From positions 1 to 64,000 of the forward strand of contig CAVWDU010000002.1 of the NCBI GenBank assembly GCA_963753815.1: 64,000 bases of DNA. The letters run 5' to 3'. This stretch comes from CAVWDU01 sp963753815 (GTDB lineage: Bacteria > Pseudomonadota > Gammaproteobacteria > Pseudomonadales > Halieaceae). A program made the position numbers and the translations under genes. The notes beneath the pieces are model-generated. The model saw only the letters and a list, made by a program, of their open reading frames with translations, had not been told where the DNA came from and did no database searches. Shown one piece after another: positions 18,918-27,769 of this stretch. The stretch's first letter is position 1; each line of letters begins with the position of its first letter.

Positions 18918-19559
18918 TTTGTCGACTCTGGCGATCTAGGGCACGCTCACAGTCCGCCGGTGGAGTACTGTTGCCGCGAGTGAAAACCACGTTAGCGAAG
19001 CGGCGGCCATCGGGCAGTGTGATATAACCCACATCGTTCACTACGCCACTCACCGTTCCTGTCTTGTGGGCAATGGGCGTATTCCTTGGAAGCAGCCCAC
19101 CAAGGCGGTCGGGCATGGTTACGGTTCTAGCCATGGTTCCCAGTAAAAACTCGGTGCTTTTCTTACTGAGAGCACTGCCGTTGTAAAGTTTGGTAAACAG
19201 GTTCAGCATCGCCCTCGGTGTAGATTTATCCAGCGGATCTGCCTCGAACTGTGGATTTGGCACGATGGCCCTGGCCGGATCAGCGCTTGCAATGCGCGCG
19301 ATCTCAGCGAGGTTTTTCCGTCCCGGCTCGACGCCATAGAAATCACGCAACAGGTCACCGGTGGAGCGATCGACCCGAATACCTTCGATGCCCAGTTGCG
19401 CGAGAAGTCTATAATGCCGCGAAGAGCCATAACCTGCTGCGAACCACCCAAGCCTCCCACGGCAAGAGAGGGTGCCGCGAAGATCATCTCTGATCGCGTA
19501 TCAGTGCCAAGTATCCGCATATCCTCGGCGTTAAATGCCTGAGAAGAGACAGGATCGTC
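18898..19559 (-). pseudogene. Class A beta-lactamase remnant, N-terminus lost
   Basis: The C-terminal half of a class A (PenP-type) beta-lactamase is clear: GIEGIRVDRSTGDLLRDFYG, STPRAMLNLFTKLYNGS, then HKTGT (Lys-Thr-Gly motif), NDVGYITLPDGRRFANVVFT. The catalytic Ser-x-x-Lys region is absent. The frame changes near 19415 and upstream sequence to 19559 only loosely resembles the Ser-Asp-Asn part (GGSQQVM). At about 19560 it stops against the GC-rich FAD oxidase gene. It cannot make an active lactamase as it stands. It lies at a composition boundary, so a deletion or recombination joint is likely. Confidence 0.75.
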
Positions 19560-19576
19560 TTACGCACAGGCGCACA

Positions 19577-20743
19577 TCACGCTACCTGCCCTTCATTGCC
19601 TGGCGCCACAATTGCTTCAAGTCGCCGCGGAGATACCCGGGCCGGGTCAAAGCCCGCTTGTTCGAGGTCGACCGGCAAGCCGCTGTCCAGCAGCAGAGAG
19701 GCCGCCAGCCGCGCCGCGGCGGGGGCTGTCTGAATCCCGTGGCCACCCTGCCCCGCCAGCCAGAAAAACCCTTCCGAATTGGGGGCGAAGCCGATGACTG
19801 GCGTGCGGTCGGCGACGAAATTGCGCAGGCCGGCCCAGCTGTGTTTGACCGCCCGCACCTCCAGTTGCAACGCTTCCTGGGCAAAATGCACCGCGTAGGC
19901 GATATCCAGTTCTTCGGGCTGTGCATCGCAGGCCTGTGAGGGATGCTCATCGGCCGGGGAAGCGAGAATCAGCCCGGCATCGGGCTTGAGATAGAATGAG
20001 CCGTCACTCGCCATGACCAAGGGCCAGCCCGACACATCGCACCCGGCGGGCGGGTCCAGCAGCACAGCGGTGCGACGCAGGGGCATCAGGCCTATACCAT
20101 CAACGCCGGCCAGCCCAGCGACTTCATCAGCCCAGGCCCCCGCCGCGTTGACCAACAGCGGCGCCGAGTAACTGGCCTCGGACGTTTCCAAACACCACGC
20201 ACCGCCGCGGCGCTCCAGAGCGGTAATATCCACTTTGTTTACAAGCCGGCCACCCTGTTGGCGCAGCGTACGCAGATAGCCTTCATGCAGCGCGTGCACA
20301 TCCATATCGAAGACATCCGGTTCGTACCAGCCAGCTACGGCATGGTCGTCTTTTGCGATAGGTAAGTGGCGCTTGATATCGTTGTGGTCAACGCGAACGA
20401 TGTTCGGAATACACTCTTGTAAATGCGCCAGTTCCTGATCGACTGCCGCCGTTTCGCCGGGCGGACAAAGGGACAGCAATCCCCGACGGTGCAGCAGGGC
20501 CTTGGCCTGGAAAATCTCCGGTGGGTCCATCAGGAACTCCAGGCTGCAGCTTGTCAGCGCCCGCAGGCTAGGGTTGTCATAGCCATAGGAGGGAATGAAA
20601 GCGGCAGCGGAGCGGCCAGTGGAGTGGTAACCCGGCTGTTCCTCGCGCTCAAGCAGCAGCACACGGGCCTCGCCGCTGACCTCTGCCGCGACAGACGCAC
20701 CGGCCATGCCAGCGCCAATTATTATTATGTCGAAGGCTTCCAA
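19577..20743 (-). CDS. FAD-dependent oxidoreductase (DAO family, D-amino acid / amine oxidase type)
   Basis: A 388-residue flavoprotein. The N-terminal dinucleotide fold DIIIIGAGMAGASVAAEV, then YHSTGRSAAAFIPSYGYDN near the flavin, LLVNAAGAWADEVAGLAG and the C-terminal GFFWLAGQGGHGIQTAPAAA are the DAO signature. Family members oxidise secondary or primary amines, often D-amino acids, to imines with oxygen or a quinone as acceptor. It ends a three-gene minus-strand unit: XRE-cupin regulator, RidA (which hydrolyses the imines such enzymes release) and this oxidase. That gives a coherent amine catabolism unit. The exact amine is unknown. Confidence 0.88.
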   Translation of the reverse strand: MEAFDIIIIGAGMAGASVAAEVSGEARVLLLEREEQPGYHSTGRSAAAFIPSYGYDNPSLRALTSCSLEFLMDPPEIFQAKALLHRRGLLSLCPPGETAAVDQELAHLQECIPNIVRVDHNDIKRHLPIAKDDHAVAGWYEPDVFDMDVHALHEGYLRTLRQQGGRLVNKVDITALERRGGAWCLETSEASYSAPLLVNAAGAWADEVAGLAGVDGIGLMPLRRTAVLLDPPAGCDVSGWPLVMASDGSFYLKPDAGLILASPADEHPSQACDAQPEELDIAYAVHFAQEALQLEVRAVKHSWAGLRNFVADRTPVIGFAPNSEGFFWLAGQGGHGIQTAPAAARLAASLLLDSGLPVDLEQAGFDPARVSPRRLEAIVAPGNEGQVA

Positions 20744-20902
20744 AATACCTGAATTCCTGCATCAAGCCTGTTTATTGTCCGACAATATCACAATGTTTCG
20801 CTTTCGATAACACCTAAGCGAAATTTATTTTCGATTGCGAAATTATTTATTCGGCCAGGGAGGGGAGAGATTACGGCTGCCCCAGGGGCTTGTTCACAGG
20901 TG

Positions 20903-21289
20903 CTAGCAGGCTGCGATGGCCTCAATCTCCACATTTGCACCCGGAAGCATGAGATCGGAGCGGACTGTCGAACGCGCCGGACGATGATCTCCAAAAAAAT
21001 CGCTATAGGCCCTGTTGAAACCACCAAAATCCGCTGCGTCAGTGAGCCAGATTGTAACCTTGACCACGTCCTGAAGAGACAAGCCCTCCAAAACCAGTAG
21101 TCGCTGGATATTCTCCAGACATAAACGGGTCTGCTCGACGATATCGCCAGTGTGCAACTTACCGGTCTCGTCAAAAGCCAGTTGCCCCGAGGTGAACAGA
21201 AAGCCGTTCGCGCGGTAGGCAGCGGACAGTGGTGCAATACTGCCATCGGGCAGGGTGATCTCTTTTCCTACAGATTTTTTGTCACTCAT
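20903..21289 (-). CDS. RidA-family enamine/imine deaminase
   Basis: A single-domain Rid protein of 128 residues. NGFLFTSGQLAFDETGKLHT is the characteristic start of the fold, and PARSTVRSDLMLPGANVEIE contains the conserved arginine needed for imine hydrolysis in active RidA. It would convert the 2-imino acid released by the neighbouring FAD oxidase to a keto acid and ammonia. It is 5 bases downstream of the XRE-cupin gene and 159 bases upstream of the oxidase on the same strand. Confidence 0.9.
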   Translation of the reverse strand: MSDKKSVGKEITLPDGSIAPLSAAYRANGFLFTSGQLAFDETGKLHTGDIVEQTRLCLENIQRLLVLEGLSLQDVVKVTIWLTDAADFGGFNRAYSDFFGDHRPARSTVRSDLMLPGANVEIEAIAAC

Positions 21290-21294
21290 GGTGC

Positions 21295-21945
21295 TTATCT
21301 CTTTTTCGAACGGAAAGTGTCAGCCACGTTCTGGTAGCCTTCCAGAGACATGCTGATAAGAATTTCGGCATGCTTGCGACCCAGCGATACATAGTGGTGC
21401 CCCATCGAGGAGTCAAACAGGATGCTGTCGCCTGCCTTGAGCTGTACCGGCTCGTATAGCTCTGTGTGCAATTCAAGGCGACCACTGAGCACGAACAGAA
21501 ACTCCTGCCCGGCATGGCTGTGCCAGGGTAGCTCCGGGTCAAAACTATGGGATTTCACTACCCCTTTCAGATAACCCTGCTGGTGGTTGGAGACCTCACT
21601 GCACAGTATCTCGTAATCCATATCGGCTGTGATGAACGTGGTGCCCTGTCCGCCCACCGTAATAGCGCGTCGGCCCTGCATGCGACGACCCGGATTGGTC
21701 AGGTCAGTTACCGGTAGACCGAGTCCATTGGCAAGTTTATTGACACTGGTGAAGTTCAGGTCTGTCTTGCCGTGCTCCAGTTTCGATAGCGTGCCAACGG
21801 AGATGCCCGTTCGCGCGGCAACCTCGGCCAGCGTCCAGTCGTGCTCTTTGCGCAATTCGCGCAGACGGCGCCCGATCGGATTAACGGCTCTAGCATCCCT
21901 CCCGGAATCCGTAAGCTTCTTTTTCTTATTACCGGCGTCACTCAC
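21295..21945 (-). CDS. XRE-family regulator with C-terminal cupin domain
   Basis: A 216-residue PuuR-like regulator. Residues about 25-80 are an XRE helix-turn-helix (LRELRKEHDWTLAEVAARTG, then ISVGTLSKLEHGKTDLNF). Residues about 140-205 are a cupin barrel (ELPWHSHAGQEFLFVLSGRL, LKAGDSILFDSSMGHHY) that binds the small-molecule effector. Regulators of this type control polyamine, amine or D-amino acid breakdown. It is the first gene of the unit with RidA and the FAD oxidase and probably regulates it. The region upstream (21946-22340) carries no other gene. Confidence 0.9.
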   Translation of the reverse strand: MSDAGNKKKKLTDSGRDARAVNPIGRRLRELRKEHDWTLAEVAARTGISVGTLSKLEHGKTDLNFTSVNKLANGLGLPVTDLTNPGRRMQGRRAITVGGQGTTFITADMDYEILCSEVSNHQQGYLKGVVKSHSFDPELPWHSHAGQEFLFVLSGRLELHTELYEPVQLKAGDSILFDSSMGHHYVSLGRKHAEILISMSLEGYQNVADTFRSKKR

Positions 21946-22340
21946 ACCTGAAATCCTCTTACATCACACAGGCTGCAATAAGCCTACGGTGCACAATACA
22001 CTATTTTTTTCGATAACGAAATGTCTACTCTCCTTATGCCCCTTAAATGGCGACTTCCTGATTTGCTCATCAAATGTACCCTGAACCTTTCAGGTTATAC
22101 CTGTTAAGTCACCGCCATAACATGAATTCCACATAATGCCTGCGGAGAAGTGTTGACCAGCACGGCGAAGTGGCCGATGTCCGTCTGGCCACCGCGTGGC
22201 AACAGTTGACACTGCGCGAGCCCGCTATGATCGATTCAGGTTCCGAGACTATTTTCTGGCGCGATGAAAACCAAACTATTGCTAAGGGCACCGTTTTGAC
22301 CTGCGTTTGCAGCTCAGCCAGAGCAATTCGTGACAAAATC

Positions 22341-22628
22341 ATGGGCACACCACCGCAATCCAACGATGAGCGCATCAACCTGAGACTCAAACACAGCGCA
22401 AAGAAAATTCTGGAGCGGGCGGCCGGTTTTGAGGGTCAGACTGTCAGTAAATTTGTGCTGAGCAGCGCCCTCGCGCGTGCCGAGAAAACAGTCCAGGAAC
22501 ACGAGGCCATGATACTAAATGCCGGGGAGGCTGAAGCACTTTTCGAAGCGCTTTCAGCCCCGGTGCGTTTCAACAAAAAACTCTCCTCAGCGCTGGATGA
22601 ATATCGCCATCGCGTTACCGGTCAATGA
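22341..22628 (+). CDS. tacA: TacA-type antitoxin (DUF1778, ribbon-helix-helix)
   Basis: A 95-residue antitoxin. The N-terminal NDERINLRLKHSAKKILERA forms the ribbon-helix-helix DNA-binding part, followed by EGQTVSKFVLSSALARAEKT typical of DUF1778. The C-terminal EAEALFEALSAPVRFNKKLS is the toxin-binding arm. The ATG at 22341 is chosen. The longer open frame from 22170 adds 57 residues with no family match. It overlaps the toxin gene by 4 bases, the usual layout, and would autoregulate the pair. The antitoxin looks intact although its toxin is damaged. Confidence 0.88.
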   Translation: MGTPPQSNDERINLRLKHSAKKILERAAGFEGQTVSKFVLSSALARAEKTVQEHEAMILNAGEAEALFEALSAPVRFNKKLSSALDEYRHRVTGQ

Positions 22629-23095
22629 CGTCGGATGCACCACTGGTTACCGAGGCAATTTCCAGTTCACATGACCGCAAGAACTTATCCTGTGGTACGC
22701 CGGCGCTGGATAATTATATTCGCCAACAAGCTCGACAGGATATCAAGCGCAGAATCAGTCGTGTCTTTGTAGCAAGAAGCCATGATCACCCCCGCACAAT
22801 CCTTGGGTACTGCAACCTGAGTAGCCTATCGATTGATTTGGGTGCCCTACCCATTGAAATTGCACAAAAACTGCCAAGGCATCCGATCCCTGCAGCACTG
22901 CTGGGTCGACTTGCCGTGCATGAAAATGCCAGGGGTACGGGTGTTGGCAAGATGCTTTTGATGGATGCCATCACCAGGACTTTTCCAATTGGGCCATCTC
23001 ACCGCGTAGAACTCATATTCACTATGGCAGCTATAAGCTGCATGCAGAATCGAATTGCACGAGCAATTAGGGACGAGGATAACGCGGTGTCGTAG
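22625..23095 (+). pseudogene. tacT: TacT-type GNAT toxin with replaced C-terminus
   Basis: The first ~120 residues are a GNAT acetyltransferase toxin that acetylates aminoacyl-tRNA: FSCGxxxLDxY-like LSCGTPALDNYIRQQARQD, ILGYCNLSSLSID, and the acetyl-CoA loop LLGRLAVHENARGTGVGKML. After MDAITRT (about 22983) similarity ends. The remaining 38 residues do not resemble the family, and the last strand-helix with the conserved catalytic Tyr of TacT proteins is missing. It is probably inactive. The break coincides with the left edge of the mobile region. Confidence 0.8.
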
Positions 23096-23236
23096 CTATA
23101 CGACCGCGTCACTGGCAAGCGCAGCGGGTAGTGACGTGGGTAGCACGCGCTCCGGCAAAAGTCCGGCACTAGTGGTACTGAAACAAAAAACGGCTAGCAG
23201 TTGATCGGCTAACCGTTTGATATCTGCAACGTTTTT
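23096..23236. other. Non-coding stretch between damaged toxin and tRNA-derived repeat
   Basis: No gene or known element is visible. Base composition is intermediate. It separates the end of the toxin remnant from the lone tRNA-derived repeat copy and probably contains a recombination joint. Confidence 0.35.
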
Positions 23237-23373
23237 TGGCGCGCCTGGCACGATGACTCAGAACACCCTCAGGGGTGTTCTGACCCTGCGGGCTTCGCCG
23301 CGTGGCGGCTCGGTGCAAAACGCTACCGCGTTTTGTCGAACGGGCACGTTTAATCGACCAGACAAACCGACTA
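23237..23373 (-). repeat. Lone copy of the tRNA-Arg-derived repeat (137 of 177 bases)
   Basis: These 137 bases are identical by eye to 34961-35097 and 35138-35274. Read on the minus strand they end with the 18-base 3' tail of tRNA-Arg (ATCGTGCCAGGCGCGCCA). The terminator hairpin that begins the other units is missing here. It lies in the same orientation as the array beside tRNA-Arg 12 kb away, so it has the form of an attachment-site direct repeat at the other end of an island. Confidence 0.85.
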
Positions 23374-23474
23374 ACCCGGATATTGCACAAGCGGTGCTGA
23401 AAAAGAGATAGAAAAACGGCGGAGAGCACTTGAAAATAAGGGTGTCGAGACCTTAACTACCAAGAGCTTCCGCC

Positions 23475-24788
23475 GTGACAGAATGCTACCAAACTTCCCT
23501 GAAGTTTCCATCCGTTAAACGCCGCAAAGTTACAGCCGATTTCTCCGGCGGTGATATCACCAGCAACGGTGGAGTTGGCCTGCTGGCACAGGTCGATCAG
23601 CAGGTCGGGCTGACCCGCGCCGTCGCGCAGGCGATGACGGATGGTCGCCGCCGGGCCAGTTGCGATCACACCCTGTTAGAACTCCTCAAGCAGCGCATTT
23701 ATGCCCTGGCACTCGGCTATGAAGACCTTAACGATCACGGTGAGCTGCGCCGAGATCTGGCGCTGCAAATCGCCACATCGCGGATAGAGACACTGGCCAG
23801 CCCTGCCACCCTGTGCCGGCTGGAGCAACGCGCGGACCGGGAGACGGCCGTGGCCATTCACGGGGTGCCCTTTGATCAGTTCGTCGCCGCGCACCCACGC
23901 CCGCCAATGCGGTTGATCCTGGACTTTGATGCCACCGATACCCCGCTACACGGCGATCAGGAAGGGCGCTTCTTCCACGGCTATTACGACCACTACTGCT
24001 ACCTGCCGCTCTATGTCTTCTGTGGACGCCACTTGCTGGTGAACTACCTGCGCTCAAGCAAGATTGACCCCGCCAAACACAGCTGGGCGATTCTCTCGCT
24101 GCTGGTGAAAGCCCTGCGCCGGCAGTGGCCTGGGGTGGAGATCATCTTCCGCGGTGATAGCGGCTTCTGCCGCTGGAAGCTGCTGCGCTGGTGTGAGCGA
24201 CACGCTGTCCGCTACATTGTGGGTATCGCTAAAAACCAGCGCTTGCAGCGTCAATCCCAGCGCTGGATGGCAGAGGCAGAGGCGTTGTACCAGCACACGG
24301 GGACGAAGCAACGGCTCTTTGCCTCCCTAAGCTACGGGGCACGCAGCTGGGACCGGTCGCGTCGGGTGATCATCAAAGCCGAGCACAGCGCCCATGGACC
24401 CAATCCGCGCTATGTGGTGACGAACCTGCCGCAAGGCGATCAGTATCTCTACGACAGGCTGTACTGTGCTCGGGGCGATATGGAAAACCGCATCAAGGAC
24501 CAGCAGCTGGATCTGTTTGCAGGGCGGGCATCCAGCCATCGCTGGTGGCCCAACCCGTTCCGGCAGTTGTTGTCGGGCCTGGCGTACACGCTCTTTTAGG
24601 CGCTGCGCAGCAAGGCACTCCAGGCAACCGCTTTGGCTACGGCCAGTCCGAATCGTATCCGGCTCACCTTGCTCAAGATCGGCGCCGTCATCATCCGCAA
24701 CACCCGCCGCATCCGCATACTGCTCAGCAGTGCCTGTCCCCACGAGGACCTGTTCCGCAGGGTCGCCTTCCGCCTGAACTCCTCATAG
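23475..24788 (+). CDS. IS1380-family transposase with premature amber stop
   Basis: A DDE transposase of the IS1380 family. PSVKRRKVTADFSGGDITSN and GGVGLLAQVDQQVGLTRAVA at the start, LILDFDATDTPLHGDQEGRF with the first Asp, IIFRGDSGFCRWKLLRWCE with the second Asp and RGDMENRIKDQQLDLFAGR with the Glu are all present. The frame stops at TAG 24597-24599 after 374 residues. It then continues without change as ALRSKALQATALATASPNRI and on to TAG at 24786, giving the normal 437 residues. One base change (GAG to TAG) explains it. The missing C-terminal 63 residues probably abolish activity. I could not define its terminal inverted repeats. Confidence 0.88.
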
Positions 24789-25311
24789 AAACCGCCGAGT
24801 GCTGCCCCGGCACGATGATAAAGAACGGGGGTTGGGGGAGCCGTGCCCGAAATCTGTGAACTGGCCAAAAACTGCCCGGAAATCGATCCCTACGGGATCA
24901 GCAGTCATCAAAACCGGGCGTTCCCGCGGGAACGCCATCACATCCGATCACTCGTGCAACATCCGGGCTGATATGTCCCTTTCCTGTCAAGTGCCGCGCA
25001 ACATTTTCTCGCGATCGTGCACGTGACAATTACCCCCCGGGGGTGTTTTCTCACACTGGATCAGGAACGCGACGCGCGGAGCATTATGCGACGATCGATC
25101 ACGCTGATATTCGCGGATTGGTTACCGCATGACAAAGCTGCGTCGCGGGGCTGCCTCCGTCTAGTATCGGGGATCATCACGGTCGTTGACCGTCATGCCC
25201 ACATAGCCCGCTCGAGGATTCCCCTCACTGTGTCCGCGCATCGCGTTCCCAATGCAGTGTGTACTGCTCTGGCTGTTATCTCATAATGCACCTCCCGACG
25301 GCCACTGTGTA
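24789..25311. other. Non-coding stretch, partly the 3' tail of an IS110-type element
   Basis: No gene is visible in about 520 bases. Read on the minus strand, it follows the IS110 transposase remnant and ends near 24980 with CTTGACAGGAAAGGGACATA. That resembles the AT-poor end segment commonly seen after IS110-family transposase genes. This is a recollection of the family pattern, not a match I could test. Confidence 0.4.
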
Positions 25312-25565
25312 TCAGGCTCTCGGTGTCACCTGTTGACCAATAGCCCAAATGAATCCAGCGAGTTCGCGAGCCGTCGACACGCAGACCGTGTTCTGGTGCA
25401 GGCCACGTGCCCGGAGGCGGCGGAAACGGTGACATAAGCGCAGTTGAGCCTGCCAGGCGATGTCGCGGACAGCCGCTGGCTGGCCCTCCTGGCGCACCTG
25501 CAGAACGCGACTGATTCGGGGGGTAAACCGGTAGCTCCAGGCCGCCTCAACCAGCATCCGACGCG
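25312..25565 (-). pseudogene. IS110-family transposase, C-terminal remnant
   Basis: About 85 residues match the C-terminal part of IS110/IS116/IS902 transposases: RRMLVEAAWSYRFTPRISRV, AVRDIAWQAQLRLCHRFRRL and STARELAGFIWAIGQQV, ending at 25312. The catalytic serine region lies just upstream in intact proteins and most of the gene is absent. Homology ends at about 25562, exactly where an alanine dehydrogenase fragment starts on the other strand, so the two are joined by a deletion or insertion breakpoint. Confidence 0.78.
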
Positions 25566-25567
25566 CG

Positions 25568-25984
25568 GTGCTGGTGCCGGGGGCAGCCGCGCCCAAACTG
25601 ATTAGTCGCGAACAGTTAAAGCTGATAAGACCTGGTAGCGTGCTTGTGGATGTGGCGATCGATCAGGGCGGGTGCTTCGAGAGCTCGCACGCAACAACCC
25701 ATGCAGAGCCCTGTTACATCGTCGATGGCGTTGTGCACTATTGCGTCGCCAACATGCCCGGCGGCGTGGCCCGCACATCGACCCAGGCCCTTACAAACGC
25801 AACCCTCCCCTACGCGCGTAAAATCGCCAAACTGGGTTTGGTTGAAGCGCTGCTGGCGGATCGTCACTTTCGTGATGGGCTGAACGTACATTCAGGCCGC
25901 GTCACGCACCCTGCGGTTGCAGCGGCCCTGGGGTATGAGCACCACGACGCCGCTAGCCTGCTTACAACGCGCGCAGCCGTGTAA
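25568..25984 (+). pseudogene. ald: Alanine dehydrogenase, C-terminal remnant
   Basis: The 138 residues are the C-terminal third of NAD-dependent L-alanine dehydrogenase: LVPGAAAPKLISREQLKLIR, GSVLVDVAIDQGGCFESSHA, VVHYCVANMPGGVARTSTQA and GLNVHSGRVTHPAVAAALG. Intact enzymes have about 370 residues. The N-terminal substrate and nucleotide-binding parts are gone, cut at the junction with the IS110 remnant. It cannot be active. The remaining codons are still open, which suggests a fairly recent break. Confidence 0.88.
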
Positions 25985-26265
25985 GTGGCGAGAAAGCGGC
26001 ATAACAAGCCGCCGCACCCCCTCGGCGTCGGTAGAGAGCACCTCACTCTTGTGCTCGGTGCTTTGGTAGCTCCCCTCGTCAATCGCCCAGGCGATAGTCT
26101 GCTCCGCCTGACCGTACCCCCATAATTCGAGCCATGCAGGATGTGGGATTTCCCTCAAAGATTTTTTTGCTAGCACACTGTTAAATCCTCACCGCGCGCA
26201 ATAACAGATTTCAGACTATTGAGTCGTCAGTGCCGACCAAAGACCGGCCGCCGGGCCAGCACTAG

Positions 26266-27741
26266 CTAAGACGGTGAAAACTCTGTTGGCACCAGAGCAG
26301 TTAGACCGCCAACCGGGACTAAAGGCGTGCGGTACGCCTCTGGCAGGTGCTCGTTGATCGCATGAAAGACCGAGCTGGTCAGCGCGGCATGCGGGGTGTA
26401 CACGGTGCCATTCGCAGCCACCACAACGGCGGCTTCACTACTATCGGGTAGCGCGCTATACCCCATCAATTCCCCGCTGTCCGTGTCTATGCTTGCAAGC
26501 ACCGATCGGTGAGGCTGGGTCATCGGCGCACGACCCGCCGGCGCGAAGGTATAACCCAGGGTCAATACAACCAGGAGCAGGGATTCACCCACGGTCTGTA
26601 CACTGTTGACAGACGCATGAGGGCGCGGATCAGGAAATAGTCCTTCCAGAGGCGGACGTTCTGGCAGCTGCTTTGCAGCGAGCTCATCATAGTCTCGACA
26701 CCAGAGCGCCAGGCCCGATTCAGGGTCTACCGCGCTTAGCCGAGAATTTCCCGCAGGCGAGACAGTACTCCCCGAATACACCGTTCCATCGGCACCAATT
26801 GTCGGTGAGGCTGCGGTCGCTGCCGGAGCATATTGCCACCGCAAGGCGCCCGTCCGGGAATCGAAAGCAAAAAGCAGCCCCGTGTGATTGCCCGTGTAGA
26901 CCGTGGCACCATCGGCTGACACGCTGGGTGTGACCGAGCAGAATCCATCAAATGTCGTGTTCAGTTCAAGACTGAGTGCTCCAGCCTCTTCGCGAATCCC
27001 GAACAGCTGCGTCTTGCCCGGCTCCCTGGCCGCGCCGGTGATGTAAATCAATCCGGTTTCATCGGATACAGCGGGCGAGTTGGTCACCGGGAAACCCGTT
27101 CCAAAAAATGCGGGAAACATCGTCTGCGCAACCGACGCATCCATCATGCCTGACCAGATACCCGGGGGCGCCGCAATCGCGGCCGGGGCCTCGCCGACGG
27201 GCAATTTAAGGGGCGGGTAGGCTGGCTCACCGGTTGCGGGATCCAGCAGCAACACAACACCCTCAAGGGACACGCCACCCACGAGCCCGCGAGGGCAAAG
27301 CACCGCCGAGGGAAATCCGGCATGTATGCCTAGGGGAGCCAGCGGTCGACGCCAGCGCAACGTTCCGTCGGACTCAAAGCCAAAAAACGCCCGCTCATCG
27401 GCAACCACAACACCACCGTCGTTAGTCAGTAGTGGGGCAAACGGGCATACCCTGGCGCTAAGGGCTTCGTTATCCTCACCGGCAACAGGGCACTCCCACA
27501 GCAAAGTTCCTGTGGCATCAAAGCTGTGCAGATGACTGTAGCCCGGACCCCTCCCGCTGCATACGTACAGGTTGCCGCTGGCATCCACCGCAGGCCCGAA
27601 CAACACTGCGGCGCCTTCGAGAACCCGCGTAACGACGTCGTACCGGGTAGCAATCGGAGCGCTAACCAAGTCGGAATTGCGCATATCGCCATGGATGCTG
27701 TTCCACTGCACAGCCCGGGCTGATGGGGTTACGCTGCTCAT
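26266..27741 (-). CDS. PQQ-type beta-propeller repeat protein
   Basis: A 491-residue protein built from about seven propeller blades. Blade motifs recur: GPAVDASGNLYVCSGRGPGY, TNDGGVVVADERAFFGFESDG, VSADGATVYTGNHTGLLFAF, DSRTGALRWQY, ASPTIGADGTVYSGSTVSPA, and VVAANGTVYTPHA. This is the PQQ-like/outer-membrane-assembly repeat fold. The catalytic residues and disulfide of PQQ dehydrogenases are not apparent, so a binding or structural role is as likely as a dehydrogenase. No signal peptide is evident at the annotated start. It lies 28 bases downstream of the EstB-like hydrolase and in the same direction as the TonB receptor, so the three form a probable operon. Confidence 0.75.
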   Translation of the reverse strand: MSSVTPSARAVQWNSIHGDMRNSDLVSAPIATRYDVVTRVLEGAAVLFGPAVDASGNLYVCSGRGPGYSHLHSFDATGTLLWECPVAGEDNEALSARVCPFAPLLTNDGGVVVADERAFFGFESDGTLRWRRPLAPLGIHAGFPSAVLCPRGLVGGVSLEGVVLLLDPATGEPAYPPLKLPVGEAPAAIAAPPGIWSGMMDASVAQTMFPAFFGTGFPVTNSPAVSDETGLIYITGAAREPGKTQLFGIREEAGALSLELNTTFDGFCSVTPSVSADGATVYTGNHTGLLFAFDSRTGALRWQYAPAATAASPTIGADGTVYSGSTVSPAGNSRLSAVDPESGLALWCRDYDELAAKQLPERPPLEGLFPDPRPHASVNSVQTVGESLLLVVLTLGYTFAPAGRAPMTQPHRSVLASIDTDSGELMGYSALPDSSEAAVVVAANGTVYTPHAALTSSVFHAINEHLPEAYRTPLVPVGGLTALVPTEFSPS

Positions 27742-27769
27742 GTACTGTGTACCCGCCTACTAATCCGGC

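Noticed and set aside
12806..24599. Possible amber codon reassignment, suggested by two genes open beyond TAG
   Set aside because: Other intact genes in the window end normally at TAG, and both cases fit single base changes.
25892..26176. A 94-residue minus-strand frame starting AKKSLREIPHPAWLELWGYG
   Set aside because: Its second half lies antisense to the alanine dehydrogenase remnant and no family resemblance was recognised. Too weak to call a gene.
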